A DNA stretch of 64,000 nt from Methyloversatilis sp. RAC08 (GCF_001713355.1 NZ_CP016448.1:3286001-3350000), one strand, 5' to 3'. Shown: positions 42,615 to 52,218, numbered from the stretch's first letter. Made by a program: numbers and translations. The notes: generated by a model not told the origin, from the sequence alone.

Positions 42615-44939
42615 ATGAATATGCTCAGCAACACTGAAACCGGTTTTGCCGATCTGCTGAAGAACGGCCAGACGTTGTCCCAGTTCCGCGCCGGCATCAT
42701 GGAGCGCACCGCAGCAACCGGCTGCTACAACGGACTGGAAACCCTCGAACTGCGCGAACGCGATCCGATCGGCTACGAGAAGCTGTTCTCGAAGCTGCGC
42801 GGCGGCCTGGTTCACGCTCGTGAAACCGCAAAGAAGATTGCGGCCAGCCCGATCGTCGAGCAGGAAGGCGAGCTGTGCTTCACGCTGTACAACGCAGTCG
42901 GCGACTGCGTTCTGACCTCGACCGGCATCATCATCCACGTCGGCACGATGGGCGCTGCGATCAAGTACATGATCGAGAACAACTGGGAAGCCAATCCCGG
43001 TATCGCCCCGGGTGACATGTTCACCAACAACGACTGCGCCATCGGCAACGTCCACCCGTGCGACATCGCGACCATCGTCCCGATCTTCCACGACGGCCGT
43101 CTGATCGGCTGGGTGGGTGGTGTGACGCACGTGATCGACACCGGTGCCGTGACGCCGGGTTCGATGTCGACGGGCCAGACTTCGCGTTTCGGCGACGGCT
43201 ACATGATCACCTGCCGCAAGACCGGTGTGAATGACACCCCGCTGCGCGACTGGCTGCATGAGTCGCAGCGTTCGGTCCGTACGCCGAAGTACTGGATCCT
43301 TGACGAAAAGACCCGTATCGCCGGCTGCCACATGATCCGCGAACTGGTTGAAGAAGTGATCGCGGCTGACGGCATCGAAGCGTACGAAAAGTTCGCCTAC
43401 GAAGTCATCGAAGAAGGTCGTCGCGGCCTGATGATGCGTATCAAGGACATGACGATCCCGGGCGTTTATCGCAAGGTCGCTTTCGTCGATGTGCCGTACG
43501 CTCACGAAGACATCGGTGTGTCGAGCAAGTTTGCCAAGCTTGATTCGATCATGCACTCGCCGTGCAAGATGACGATCAAGGAGAACGGCAAGTGGCGCCT
43601 CGACTTCGAAGGTGCAAGCCGTTGGGGCTGGCATACCTTCAACGCCCACCAGGTCGCCTTCACCAGCGGCATCTGGGTGATGATGTGCCAGACCCTCGTT
43701 CCGACGCAGCGTATCAATGACGGTGCCTACTACGCGACCGAGTTCCACCTGCCGAAGGGCGCATGGTGCAACCCGGATGACCGCCGCACCGGCCACGCTT
43801 ACGCATGGCACTTCCTGGTGTCGGGTTGGTCGGCTCTGTGGCGCGGTCTGTCGCAGGCTTACTTCAGCCGCGGCTACCTCGAAGAAGTCAATGCCGGCAA
43901 CGCCAACACGTCGAACTGGCTGCAAGGTGGCGGTATCAACCAGGACGGCGAAATCCACGCGGTCAACAGCTTCGAAGCGTCGTCGTGCGGCACCGGTGCC
44001 TGCGCTGTCAAGGACGGTCTGAACCACGCTGCCGCCATCTGGAATCCGGAAGGCGACATGGGCGACATCGAAATCTGGGAAATGGCAGAACCGCTGCTGT
44101 ACCTGGGTCGCAACGTCAAGGCCAATTCCGGCGGCTACGGCAAGTACCGTGGCGGCTGCGGCTTCGAAACCCTGCGTATGGTGTGGAATTCCCAGGACTG
44201 GTCGATGTTCTTCATGGGCAACGGCTACATGAACAGTGACTGGGGTCTGATGGGTGGTTACCCGTCGGCAACCGGCTACCGTTTCGAAGCCCACAACACG
44301 GGCCTCGAGCGCCGCATCGCCAACGGCGAAGCGATCCCGCTGGGCGCCGATCTGGATCCGGGCCTGCACATCTACGAGCAGAGCATCGATGCAACGTCGC
44401 TCGTCAAGCGCGACAAGCAGTGCATGACGACGGAAGACTGCTACGCCAACCACGATCTGTACCTGAACTACCTGCGTGGTGGCCCGGGCTTCGGCGATCC
44501 GCTGGATCGCGACGTCAAGTCGATCGAGAAGGACCTGAATGAGCTGTTCCTGCTGCCGGAATTCGCTGCCAAGGTCTACGCTGCCGTCGTTACGCAGAAC
44601 GCCAAGGGTGTCTACACGGTTGATGCTGCAAAGACCGCTGCCCGTCGTGCCGAATTCCGCAAGGAACGTATCGCACGCTCGGTGCCGACCCGCGAGTGGA
44701 TGAAGGAAGAGCGTGCCCGCATCATCAACAAGCACGCATCCACGCCGGTTCAGCACATGTTTGCTACCAGCTTCGCACTGTCGGAAAAGTTCAAGAACGA
44801 ATTCAAGACGTTCTGGAACCTGCCGGCTGACTGGGATGTTCTGGAAACCGAGCTGGGTGTTCCGTCGTACGGGTCCAAGTTCCGTATGGACCTGTCGTTG
44901 ATGCCGGACGTCCGTACCATCGTCCAGGTCGAAGAATAA
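42615..44939 (+). CDS. acxB: Acetone carboxylase alpha subunit (hydantoinase B family)
   Basis: A 774-aa HyuB-type subunit that carries the metal site where enolised acetone is carboxylated. In the Xanthobacter enzyme I recall Mn ligands as alpha-H150, D153 and H175. The equivalent residues here are H147 and D150 (in NVHPCD) and H172 (in VTHVID), with exactly the same spacing. GTMGAAIKY and the segments around C141 are also typical. The ATG follows a GAGGAGA ribosome site 12 bp after acxA. It should be fully functional, with no frameshift or loss seen. Confidence 0.95.
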   Translation: MNMLSNTETGFADLLKNGQTLSQFRAGIMERTAATGCYNGLETLELRERDPIGYEKLFSKLRGGLVHARETAKKIAASPIVEQEGELCFTLYNAVGDCVLTSTGIIIHVGTMGAAIKYMIENNWEANPGIAPGDMFTNNDCAIGNVHPCDIATIVPIFHDGRLIGWVGGVTHVIDTGAVTPGSMSTGQTSRFGDGYMITCRKTGVNDTPLRDWLHESQRSVRTPKYWILDEKTRIAGCHMIRELVEEVIAADGIEAYEKFAYEVIEEGRRGLMMRIKDMTIPGVYRKVAFVDVPYAHEDIGVSSKFAKLDSIMHSPCKMTIKENGKWRLDFEGASRWGWHTFNAHQVAFTSGIWVMMCQTLVPTQRINDGAYYATEFHLPKGAWCNPDDRRTGHAYAWHFLVSGWSALWRGLSQAYFSRGYLEEVNAGNANTSNWLQGGGINQDGEIHAVNSFEASSCGTGACAVKDGLNHAAAIWNPEGDMGDIEIWEMAEPLLYLGRNVKANSGGYGKYRGGCGFETLRMVWNSQDWSMFFMGNGYMNSDWGLMGGYPSATGYRFEAHNTGLERRIANGEAIPLGADLDPGLHIYEQSIDATSLVKRDKQCMTTEDCYANHDLYLNYLRGGPGFGDPLDRDVKSIEKDLNELFLLPEFAAKVYAAVVTQNAKGVYTVDAAKTAARRAEFRKERIARSVPTREWMKEERARIINKHASTPVQHMFATSFALSEKFKNEFKTFWNLPADWDVLETELGVPSYGSKFRMDLSLMPDVRTIVQVEE

Positions 44940-44977
44940 TTTCCGACCTGAACGTTAAGCGAATCTAGGAGTAGCAA

Positions 44978-45484
44978 ATGTCGACTTACAACAAAGAGCA
45001 AGTAGCACACCTGGCCGCGGGCACCCTCGACTGGGATACGACGTTCCGCATGCTGTCGATGCCGAAGGACAAGGCACGCTTCGGCATGTACGTGGAAGCA
45101 CTGCAGGCGAAGGTGACGTTTCCGGATCGCATCGTCCTTCCGCTGGGCCCGCATCTGTACATCGTGCAGTCGGCCAAGAACAAGCAGTGGATCGTCAAGT
45201 GCGATTGTGGCCACGAGTTTTGCGGCTACAAGGAAAACTGGAAGCTGTTCGCGAACATCTACGTGCGTGACACGCCAGAAGCGATGGCCGACGTTTATCC
45301 GGCGCTGATGGCTCCGGACACGAAGTGGCAGGTTTATCGCGAGTACTACTGCCCGAGCTGCGGCACGATGCACGACGTCGAAGCTCCGACCCCGTGGTAC
45401 CCGGTGATCCATGACTTCGAGCCGGACATCGAAACGTTCTACAAGGAGTGGGTGGGCTTGCCCGTACCCGAACGCGCTGCCTAA
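44978..45484 (+). CDS. acxC: Acetone carboxylase gamma subunit
   Basis: A 168-aa small subunit. The pairs C75/C77/C82 (CDCGHEFC) and C125/C128 (CPSC) form a zinc-binding site as in AcxC of other acetone carboxylases. The N-terminus (YNKEQVAHLAAGTLDWD) and the YPVIHDFEPDIETFYKEW end are typical. The ATG has an AGGAG site and lies 38 bp after acxB. It is the last carboxylase gene; two strong stem-loops follow before the next gene. Confidence 0.95.
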   Translation: MSTYNKEQVAHLAAGTLDWDTTFRMLSMPKDKARFGMYVEALQAKVTFPDRIVLPLGPHLYIVQSAKNKQWIVKCDCGHEFCGYKENWKLFANIYVRDTPEAMADVYPALMAPDTKWQVYREYYCPSCGTMHDVEAPTPWYPVIHDFEPDIETFYKEWVGLPVPERAA

Positions 45485-45496
45485 ACAAGGTACGCG

Positions 45497-45526
45497 TGGC
45501 CCCTGACCGGAGGAGGTCAGGGGCCA
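45497..45526 (+). terminator. Strong 12-bp stem-loop after acxC
   Basis: TGGCCCCTGACC pairs perfectly with GGTCAGGGGCCA around the loop GGAGGA, 12 bp after the acxC stop. No T run follows, so it may act as an mRNA 3'-end stabiliser or a partial terminator rather than a classical intrinsic terminator. Confidence 0.6.
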
Positions 45527-45529
45527 GTT

Positions 45530-45553
45530 CGCAGCCGGCTACAGCCGGCTGCG
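45530..45553 (+). other. Second stem-loop in tandem after acxC
   Basis: CGCAGCCGGC and GCCGGCTGCG with loop TACA form a perfect 10-bp stem 3 bp after the first hairpin. No T run follows. The pair may separate carboxylase mRNA levels from those of the downstream envelope genes. Confidence 0.6.
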
Positions 45554-45695
45554 TTCCTCCAAACACCCTGTACTTGATGCCGGCAGAGCCGAAGCGCTCT
45601 ACACCGCCGTAGGGAACGGTCGTGCCGAACTTCGAAGACAGGTCATGAAAAGCGTCGCGCGCAGAGCACGAAATGACGCGTGAAGGAGACTGAAG

Positions 45696-46703
45696 ATGCA
45701 ACAGGCAAGAGACTCTGGCGGTGGTGTTCAGAAGATACTGAGCATCATTACTCAATTACTCCCGATCATCATTATTGGCGGTCTGCTTTACGCCGGCTTC
45801 TTCGTCAAGGCGGAAGCAGTCATCACCAAGGTTGAACCGAAGCCGATCGAACGGCGCGACAACTTCTTCAGCATCATCACCCCCACCGAGCAGATTGCCT
45901 GGGCAGCGGGTACGGCAGGCAAGATCGTCCGTTCCGACGACGGCGGCAAGACCTGGCTTAGACAGCCCACTCCCACGCTTGTGAATCTTCAAGGCATAGC
46001 AGCCTGGGATGCACAGACCGCGGTCGCAGCGGGCAACGAAGGCACGATCCTGCACACCACGGATGGCGGCGCGAGCTGGAAGCTTGCAAACACTCCGAAG
46101 TCCGAAAATCCCAACAAGCTGTTCCGTGTGCGTGTATTCGGCGACACGGCGTGGGCCGTTGGCGAGTTTTCCGGGCTCTACAAATCAACCGACAAGGGTG
46201 CGAACTGGACGCGGCTGCTTCCGGAAGATGACCGTGCACTGAACGCCATCTACTTCGTCGGTCAGTCAGGCTGGGCGGTAGGCGAGATCGGTTCGATCAT
46301 GCGTACCGAAGACGGCGGAGAGACTTGGACGCCGGTCGAAACCGACAATCAGTCCAGTCTGATGGCAGTCACCTTCCGTGACGCGACGCATGGCGTCGCC
46401 GTGGGCCTGACCGGAACGCTGCTGGTAACTGACGACGCGGGCGTGACCTGGCGCTCGGTACCCGGCCTCACGCGCGAACACTTGCTCGATGTCATCTGGG
46501 ATGAAAACAGCTGGATTGCAGTCGGCGACAAGGGTGTGAAGGTCACGTCGAACGCGGACGCCACCGAGTGGACTGCCGGGCGTCTTGCCGAAGGTGACGT
46601 CGCGTGGCGCACCCAGATCGTCCGGGCCGGCTCGAAGTACTTTGTGGCCGGCGCAAATCTCGGAATTCTCGAAGACGGAAAGATCACCGTCGTCGGTCGA
46701 TAG
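45696..46703 (+). CDS. YCF48/BNR-repeat protein, membrane anchored
   Basis: A 335-aa protein with an N-terminal transmembrane anchor (about residues 12-38) and a beta-propeller region. Five Asp-box/BNR motifs are visible (DDGGKTW, TDGGASW, TDKGANW, EDGGETW, DDAGVTW), characteristic of YCF48-like domains. The propeller should lie in the periplasm. YCF48-like proteins often accompany RND/MMPL, DUF1302 and DUF1329 genes, as here, but their job in such clusters is not established. ATG 45696 has a GAAGGAG site; the next gene begins 17 bp later. Confidence 0.85.
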   Translation: MQQARDSGGGVQKILSIITQLLPIIIIGGLLYAGFFVKAEAVITKVEPKPIERRDNFFSIITPTEQIAWAAGTAGKIVRSDDGGKTWLRQPTPTLVNLQGIAAWDAQTAVAAGNEGTILHTTDGGASWKLANTPKSENPNKLFRVRVFGDTAWAVGEFSGLYKSTDKGANWTRLLPEDDRALNAIYFVGQSGWAVGEIGSIMRTEDGGETWTPVETDNQSSLMAVTFRDATHGVAVGLTGTLLVTDDAGVTWRSVPGLTREHLLDVIWDENSWIAVGDKGVKVTSNADATEWTAGRLAEGDVAWRTQIVRAGSKYFVAGANLGILEDGKITVVGR

Positions 46704-46720
46704 TAGGCAAGGAGAATCGC

Positions 46721-49123
46721 GTGAAAAATACTACTTTCAGCAAGGTCGAACATGCGTTCGCGTTGCTGATCAAGAATCGGATACCGGTCGTACTCGCGGT
46801 CCTGATTGCCACGGTCGTCATGGCCTATCTCGCCTCGTTCGTTGAGGTGAAGACGGTGTTCAGCGATCTGCTTCCGAAAAACCACCCTTACGTAGAGGTC
46901 AATCAGAAATTCAAGTCCACCTTCGGCGGCTCGAACATGGTCAGCATCATGGTCGAAGTCAAGGACGGCGATATTTTCAAGAAGGAAGTGCTTGAAAAGG
47001 TCCAGAAGCTGACGGTCGGTCTGCAGCAGGTGGATGCGGTCGATACCTATCAGATCGTGTCCATCGCCTCCAAGAAGACGAAGGAAGTTCGCGCATCCAC
47101 CGAGGGGGTCGAGTCGCGCCCGATCATGTGGCCGCGACTGCCTGCGGATGACAAGGAAATGGCCATCCTGCGCGAGGCTGTGCTGAACAATCCGCTGATC
47201 TACGGCCCGTATGTGTCGATCGACCTGAAGGCGACGCTGATCACGGCAGACTTCCTCGATACGGAAATCAACTACAGCAAGGCCTTTGATCAGATCATGG
47301 GCCTGGTGAAGGAAGCCGAAGGCGATGGCGTGCTCGTTCGCGTCGTCGGTGAACCGGTGCTGTATGGCTGGGTGAATTTCTACCTCGACGAAACGATCCA
47401 GATCTTCTTCGCAGCGATCGCGTCGCTCGTGCTGATCCTGCTGCTGATCACGCGTACCGTGCATGGCACGATCATTCCGCTGATCGCAGCCATCATCAGC
47501 GCCTGCTGGGCGCTGGGTGCCGCAAAGCTGATGGGATTCCACCTCGATCCGCTGGTCATCGTGGTGGCTTTCCTGATCACGGCTCAGGCGATCTCGAATT
47601 CGGTGCAGCTGATCTCACGCTTCGACGATGAGATCGCGCACGGAACGGCCAAAGCTTCCGACGCAGCGGTGGCGAGCGCCAAGCACCTGTTCAAGCCCAG
47701 TCTGCTTGCGATCGTTGCCGATGCAGGGTGTGTGCTGGTCGTGGCGCTGACTCCGATTCCGATGCTCGAGAAGATTTCCTACATCGGTACGGTCTGGATT
47801 TTCGCGATCTTCATCGGTGCGCTGATCATGACGCCGGTGTTGCTGTCGTGGTTCAACCCGCGCAAGAACGCCGATGGTTCATACAGCCACCGATTCGTGC
47901 ATCCGATCAATATCCGTCCGGTGTTGATGGTCATTCTGAATCTTGCTTCAAGCATCGTGGTCACCAAGGCACGGTTCGTTGTGCTGGGTGTGGCACTGGC
48001 GGTATTCGCAGTGTCCTTCTGGTATTCGTTCAACCTGAAGGTGGGTGACGCGAATCCCGGGTCGCCGATTCTGTGGCCGGATTCGCAGTACAACACCGAT
48101 GCGGCTGACATCAACCGCCAGTTCCAGGGTTCGGACCGCATGTTCGTTGTGGTCGCAGGCAAGGAAAAAGGTTCGCTGCGCGAACCGGAGGTGCTGCAGA
48201 GCATGGCCAACTTCCAGCGCTACATGGAAGCCCAGCCTGAAGTCGGCGGCAGCATTTCGCTGGCCGACATCCTGCCGCAGGTGCGTCGTGTGCTGCGCGA
48301 AGGCAATCCGATGTACGGAGAGCTCGGCAACGATGCGGGCGAGAACGGCGAGCTGACCTACATGTTCGTGTCGGGTTCCGACCCGGGCGACATGGATCGC
48401 TACGCCGACAGCGATGCGCTGAACGGGGCCGTCACGCTGTTCTTCCGCGATCACCAGGGCGAAACGATCCGTACCGCCGTGGCACGTGTGCAGGATTACG
48501 TGAAGCAGAATCCGATCGAAAACGCCGAATACCTGCTCGCCGGCGGTCTTGTCGGGGTGCTGGCCGCGGTCAATGAGGTCATTCTCGCAGGACAGATCGA
48601 AGCCATCGCGCTGGCGCTCCTCGTGCTGGTGGTGTGCTGCACCGTGACCTTCCATTCGATGGTCGCCGGGGTGTTCTTCATGATTCCGGTGATGCTGTCG
48701 AACACGATCACCTTCAGCTACATGGCGTACAACGACATCGGCATGAACATCAACACCTTGCCTGTGGTGGCGCTGGGTATCGGTCTGGGGGTGGATTACA
48801 CCTTCTACATCGTTGATGGCATCCGCGAGGAACTGCACCTGCATGACAACGTGGAAAAGGCCATCCTGAACTGTCTGACAAGTCAGGGGCGTGGCGTGCT
48901 GCTTACCGCGCTGACGCTGATTACCAGCGTGGGCCTGTGGAGCTTCTCTTCACTCAGGCTTCAGGCAGACATGGGCCTGCTGATCGCTCTGTGGCTCTTC
49001 ATTTCGGCCTTCAGCGCGTTGTTCATCATGCCCGCAATCGTATATGTGTTCCGCCCCGCGTTCGTCGTGGGGAGCAAAGAGCGCCCGATCGAGCGCGCCG
49101 AGGGATCTGCAGTAGTTGTGTGA
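46721..49123 (+). CDS. RND/MMPL-family transporter
   Basis: An 800-aa inner-membrane protein with two repeated halves, each with one large periplasmic loop and a block of helices. TM1 is near residues 20-40, the first helix bundle begins around 225, and a second large loop precedes the C-terminal bundle. An Asp in GVDYTFYIVDG (D692) marks the proton-relay helix in the second half. The first half has VVAFLITAQAISNSV instead, which lacks the acid. It resembles HpnN-like and MmpL exporters of lipids and other hydrophobic molecules rather than AcrB-type drug pumps, since no membrane-fusion gene is present. The GTG start at 46721 has an AAGGAG site; a longer frame overlapping the previous gene is rejected. 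Confidence 0.88.
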   Translation: MKNTTFSKVEHAFALLIKNRIPVVLAVLIATVVMAYLASFVEVKTVFSDLLPKNHPYVEVNQKFKSTFGGSNMVSIMVEVKDGDIFKKEVLEKVQKLTVGLQQVDAVDTYQIVSIASKKTKEVRASTEGVESRPIMWPRLPADDKEMAILREAVLNNPLIYGPYVSIDLKATLITADFLDTEINYSKAFDQIMGLVKEAEGDGVLVRVVGEPVLYGWVNFYLDETIQIFFAAIASLVLILLLITRTVHGTIIPLIAAIISACWALGAAKLMGFHLDPLVIVVAFLITAQAISNSVQLISRFDDEIAHGTAKASDAAVASAKHLFKPSLLAIVADAGCVLVVALTPIPMLEKISYIGTVWIFAIFIGALIMTPVLLSWFNPRKNADGSYSHRFVHPINIRPVLMVILNLASSIVVTKARFVVLGVALAVFAVSFWYSFNLKVGDANPGSPILWPDSQYNTDAADINRQFQGSDRMFVVVAGKEKGSLREPEVLQSMANFQRYMEAQPEVGGSISLADILPQVRRVLREGNPMYGELGNDAGENGELTYMFVSGSDPGDMDRYADSDALNGAVTLFFRDHQGETIRTAVARVQDYVKQNPIENAEYLLAGGLVGVLAAVNEVILAGQIEAIALALLVLVVCCTVTFHSMVAGVFFMIPVMLSNTITFSYMAYNDIGMNINTLPVVALGIGLGVDYTFYIVDGIREELHLHDNVEKAILNCLTSQGRGVLLTALTLITSVGLWSFSSLRLQADMGLLIALWLFISAFSALFIMPAIVYVFRPAFVVGSKERPIERAEGSAVVV

Positions 49124-49208
49124 GGGTCGCTTGCCTCGCCCGGTATCACACGATGCCGGGCGTGAGCAGATGACTCATGGGTAGTGCCAAAACGGAGGGA
49201 ATGGAGAC

Positions 49209-50843
49209 ATGAGAAGAAGCAAAATCTTCAGGCAGACCGGACCGGGTCTGGCTGTTGCAGCTGTGCTGGCCGGGATGGGCATGCCCGTCGCGAATGCCGC
49301 TGGCCTCGAGGGAACATGGGCAGGTCGTGACGACTTTACCTGGGCACTGAGCGGCTATGTGCGCGCCTGGGCTTCGATGAACCTGGAAGATCAACCCGAG
49401 CTGAGCCGCGTTGGCAAGGACAGCTTCGGCAAGCTTTCGATGCTGCGCGGTTCGTTGCTGCTTGACCTCGACGTCAAGACCGGCCCGGTGAAGTGGAAGG
49501 CCATTGGCCGTCTTGACCGCGAGTACAAGACAAACTACCTGTCAGATCTGGAAGAGTTGCGCGCCGACGGTTCCGCGAACGCGTTCGGCGTCAACAGCAA
49601 TCGTGACCCCAAAAGCATCACCGAGAACTACAACAACGGCGATATCCGTGAGTTCTGGGCTGAAGTACCCATCGGCGAGCGTGTGACGGTCAAATTCGGC
49701 AAGCAGCAGCTGGTATGGGGCGAATCCGACTTCTTCCAGGCAATGGATCTGGTGCACGGTTACGACTACAGCTGGCGTCTGTTCTTCGAAGGCGAGAATG
49801 AAGAATGGCGCAAGCCGTTGATTCTGCTGTCGACAAAAATCCGCATTCCTGAAGCAAAGGGCTTGATCGCAGCCTACATCCGTCCGGGCTGGGATCGTTG
49901 CGAAGACATCGGCAACACTTACGACATCAACGGCGGCCGCTGGTTCTTCCAGCCGTATCGCGGCTTTGACCTGAGCTCGGGCACGAGCAAGAACTGCGAT
50001 CACAAGGATGGCGATCAGGACGACGTGACGGGCGGTATCCGCTGGAACGGCGAGGCATATGGCCTGAACTACTCCATTGCCTACCTGACGACCTTCGCTG
50101 CCGATCCGGTTGCGAGTGCCGGCGTGGTCCCGAGCCTGTTCGGCGCGGTTGCGCACCAGGGGGTTACCCACGGCAATCAGCTGTTCCAGCGCATTCACCC
50201 GAAGATCGATGTTCTCGGTGTGACGGTCAGCGGATACAGCGAAACGCTTGATGCGGTGCTGAGCGCTGAAGTGGCCTACACGAAGGACCAGCCCTACAAC
50301 GCAGGCGTGGGCGGTTTCGGGGAAGGCAACTACATCACGCGTGGTGGTGGTGTGTGTACCGCGGGTCTCGGTCTTTGCGAAATCGTGAAGAAGGACACCT
50401 TGCGTACGATGCTTCGTATCGACAAGGACCTGAACTTCCAGGACCTGCTCGGCACGTCGCGTCCGTCGTTCTCGTCGATCCAGCTGTTCAATACGCAAGT
50501 GCTGAACTATGACGGCAACGAACAGCTTGTTCGCCTGTTTGCCTATGGCACTCCGCTGAACGAGCACAACACCATCCTGACGTTGTTCACTGGCCTGAAC
50601 TACAAGAACGACACGATCAACCCGGGTCTTGCAGTGGGCTTCGATCTGTCCAACGGTGGTGGCTTCGCAATCCCGAGCGTGTCCGTCGTGTTCGACGACA
50701 AGTGGGTGGCCAAGGCTGAAGCGGACATTTTCTGGGATGGTGGCAAGAGCAATCGTCAGCAGTTCAGCGGTGGCGAATCCCAGCTGTTCGGCTATTTCAG
50801 CCGTGCCAGCCAGCTCGTGCTTCGTGTGACCCGTCAGTTCTGA
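49209..50843 (+). CDS. DUF1302 family outer-membrane protein
   Basis: A 544-aa protein with a signal peptide (cleavage near ANA/AG, residue 30-31). Amphipathic beta-strands run the whole length and end in an aromatic C-terminal residue (LRVTRQF), the signature of a beta-barrel assembled by BAM. The family is widespread beside DUF1329 and RND genes; the transported substrate is unknown. It has an ATG start with GGAG upstream and lies 85 bp after the transporter and 16 bp before the DUF1329 gene. Confidence 0.88.
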   Translation: MRRSKIFRQTGPGLAVAAVLAGMGMPVANAAGLEGTWAGRDDFTWALSGYVRAWASMNLEDQPELSRVGKDSFGKLSMLRGSLLLDLDVKTGPVKWKAIGRLDREYKTNYLSDLEELRADGSANAFGVNSNRDPKSITENYNNGDIREFWAEVPIGERVTVKFGKQQLVWGESDFFQAMDLVHGYDYSWRLFFEGENEEWRKPLILLSTKIRIPEAKGLIAAYIRPGWDRCEDIGNTYDINGGRWFFQPYRGFDLSSGTSKNCDHKDGDQDDVTGGIRWNGEAYGLNYSIAYLTTFAADPVASAGVVPSLFGAVAHQGVTHGNQLFQRIHPKIDVLGVTVSGYSETLDAVLSAEVAYTKDQPYNAGVGGFGEGNYITRGGGVCTAGLGLCEIVKKDTLRTMLRIDKDLNFQDLLGTSRPSFSSIQLFNTQVLNYDGNEQLVRLFAYGTPLNEHNTILTLFTGLNYKNDTINPGLAVGFDLSNGGGFAIPSVSVVFDDKWVAKAEADIFWDGGKSNRQQFSGGESQLFGYFSRASQLVLRVTRQF

Positions 50844-50859
50844 TCAAAGGAAAGAAGAC

Positions 50860-52176
50860 ATGATGAAGATGAGTACCCAAACCCGTAGCAACCTTGCCCG
50901 CACCGGCGTAGCCGGCGCGATCGCGCTGATGCTCGCAGCAGGTGCCGGACAGGCCTTCGCAAAGGAACTGGCCGCAGGCTTCGTGATCAACAAGGAAAAC
51001 TACGACAGCATCAAGAACGACACCTTCGAGAACAAGACCATCGCCAGCATGGTCCCGGAGAAGCTCGAGTGGATGATCAAGAACTACAACACGACCATCA
51101 AGCTCGCGAACTCGAAGAAGATCGAGATGGATCCGAAGTATGTTGAATGGTCGAAGAAGAACATCAACAACGTCAAGTTCAACACCGCTGACCGTACGGT
51201 GTCGGGATGGGAAGCCGGCATGCTGTTCCCGCCGGAAACCATCAAGATGGACGACCCGCACGCCGGCGACAAGGTGATCTGGAACCTGCGTGCCGCCACG
51301 TACGGCGCCACGATGGACCTGCGCGACATCGCCTGGGCCTTCCTGGACGCGAAGAAGGGTTACGAGCGGGTGCAGGCCTTCCAGTCGCGCCGCTACTACA
51401 TGGAAGGGCGTCTTGACGGCGGCCCGATCACCGTGGGCAAGGGCGACATTTCGCAGAAGACCTACTTCGTGGCGACCTACCCGCAGGACATCCGCGGTCT
51501 GGGTCTGTTCTCGGTCCGTTACAACCAGGCCGACTCGAAGGTGCCGGATGACTCCTACGCCTACCTGAAGTCGGTGCGTCGCGTGCGTCGCCTGTCGGGT
51601 GGCGCGTGGATGGACCCGATCGGCGGTACCGACCAGCTGTATGACGACTGGGACATCTGGGATGCCGCCCCGACGAAGTACAAGTCGAACAAGCTGCTGG
51701 AAAAGCGCTGGGTGCTGGCGATCGCTCACAGCCCGGAAATCAGTGTGGACGTGAAGCAGCCCTACACCGAACCGGCCAAGCGCTTCCCGCGCATCGGCAT
51801 CGAAATCCCGCCGCACTTCAACCCGGCGCCGGACATCGGCTGGGAGCCGCGTGAAGTGTATGTGGTCGAAGGCGTGTGCCCTGACGAGCATCCGTACAGC
51901 AAGAAGACCGTGTACATGGAAGTGGATTTCCCGCGTCCGTACCTCGGCTTCGCGCTTGATCGCAAGGGCGAATTCTGGAAGATGTTCATTTTCCAGAACC
52001 GGCCTGACACCGGCGACGACGGCTACAAGGCAGTCATGCCCGTGATCGGACACATCATCGACGTCAAGCGTGGCCACGCCACCAACTGGTCGTCGAACAT
52101 GAAGTCCAATCCGGCGGGCGTCAAGGAAACCGACGTTTCGCTCAACGTGCTGGAAGAAGTCGCAACCGGCAAGTAA
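50860..52176 (+). CDS. DUF1329 family exported protein, copy 2
   Basis: A 438-aa secreted protein with a signal peptide (AGQAFA/KE near residue 35) and no lipobox. It closes the YCF48-RND-DUF1302-DUF1329 run and is followed by a clear terminator. Close paralogue of the protein at 33996-35315: the mature sequences differ at scattered positions (for example KYKSNKLLEK versus KYVSNKLIEK, and VEGVCPDEH versus VEGIPPPEH). One cysteine occurs in this copy at that last site and none in the other. The role in the envelope module is inferred only from genomic company. Confidence 0.88.
   Translation: MMKMSTQTRSNLARTGVAGAIALMLAAGAGQAFAKELAAGFVINKENYDSIKNDTFENKTIASMVPEKLEWMIKNYNTTIKLANSKKIEMDPKYVEWSKKNINNVKFNTADRTVSGWEAGMLFPPETIKMDDPHAGDKVIWNLRAATYGATMDLRDIAWAFLDAKKGYERVQAFQSRRYYMEGRLDGGPITVGKGDISQKTYFVATYPQDIRGLGLFSVRYNQADSKVPDDSYAYLKSVRRVRRLSGGAWMDPIGGTDQLYDDWDIWDAAPTKYKSNKLLEKRWVLAIAHSPEISVDVKQPYTEPAKRFPRIGIEIPPHFNPAPDIGWEPREVYVVEGVCPDEHPYSKKTVYMEVDFPRPYLGFALDRKGEFWKMFIFQNRPDTGDDGYKAVMPVIGHIIDVKRGHATNWSSNMKSNPAGVKETDVSLNVLEEVATGK
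51214..51548 (+). repeat. 335-bp inverted repeat inside DUF1329 genes, arm 2
   Basis: Identical by eye to the reverse complement of 34624-34958. The two arms bracket about 16 kb containing scoAB, acxABC and the envelope genes. Confidence 0.85.
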
Positions 52177-52218
52177 GCGCTTTTGCAAGTATTGCTGGTA
52201 CCTCCTCCCGGCATGTTC

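Noticed and set aside
41946-44756. 936-codon minus-strand frame opposite acxA/acxB
   Set aside because: Antisense shadow of two highly conserved carboxylase genes, with no motif of its own.
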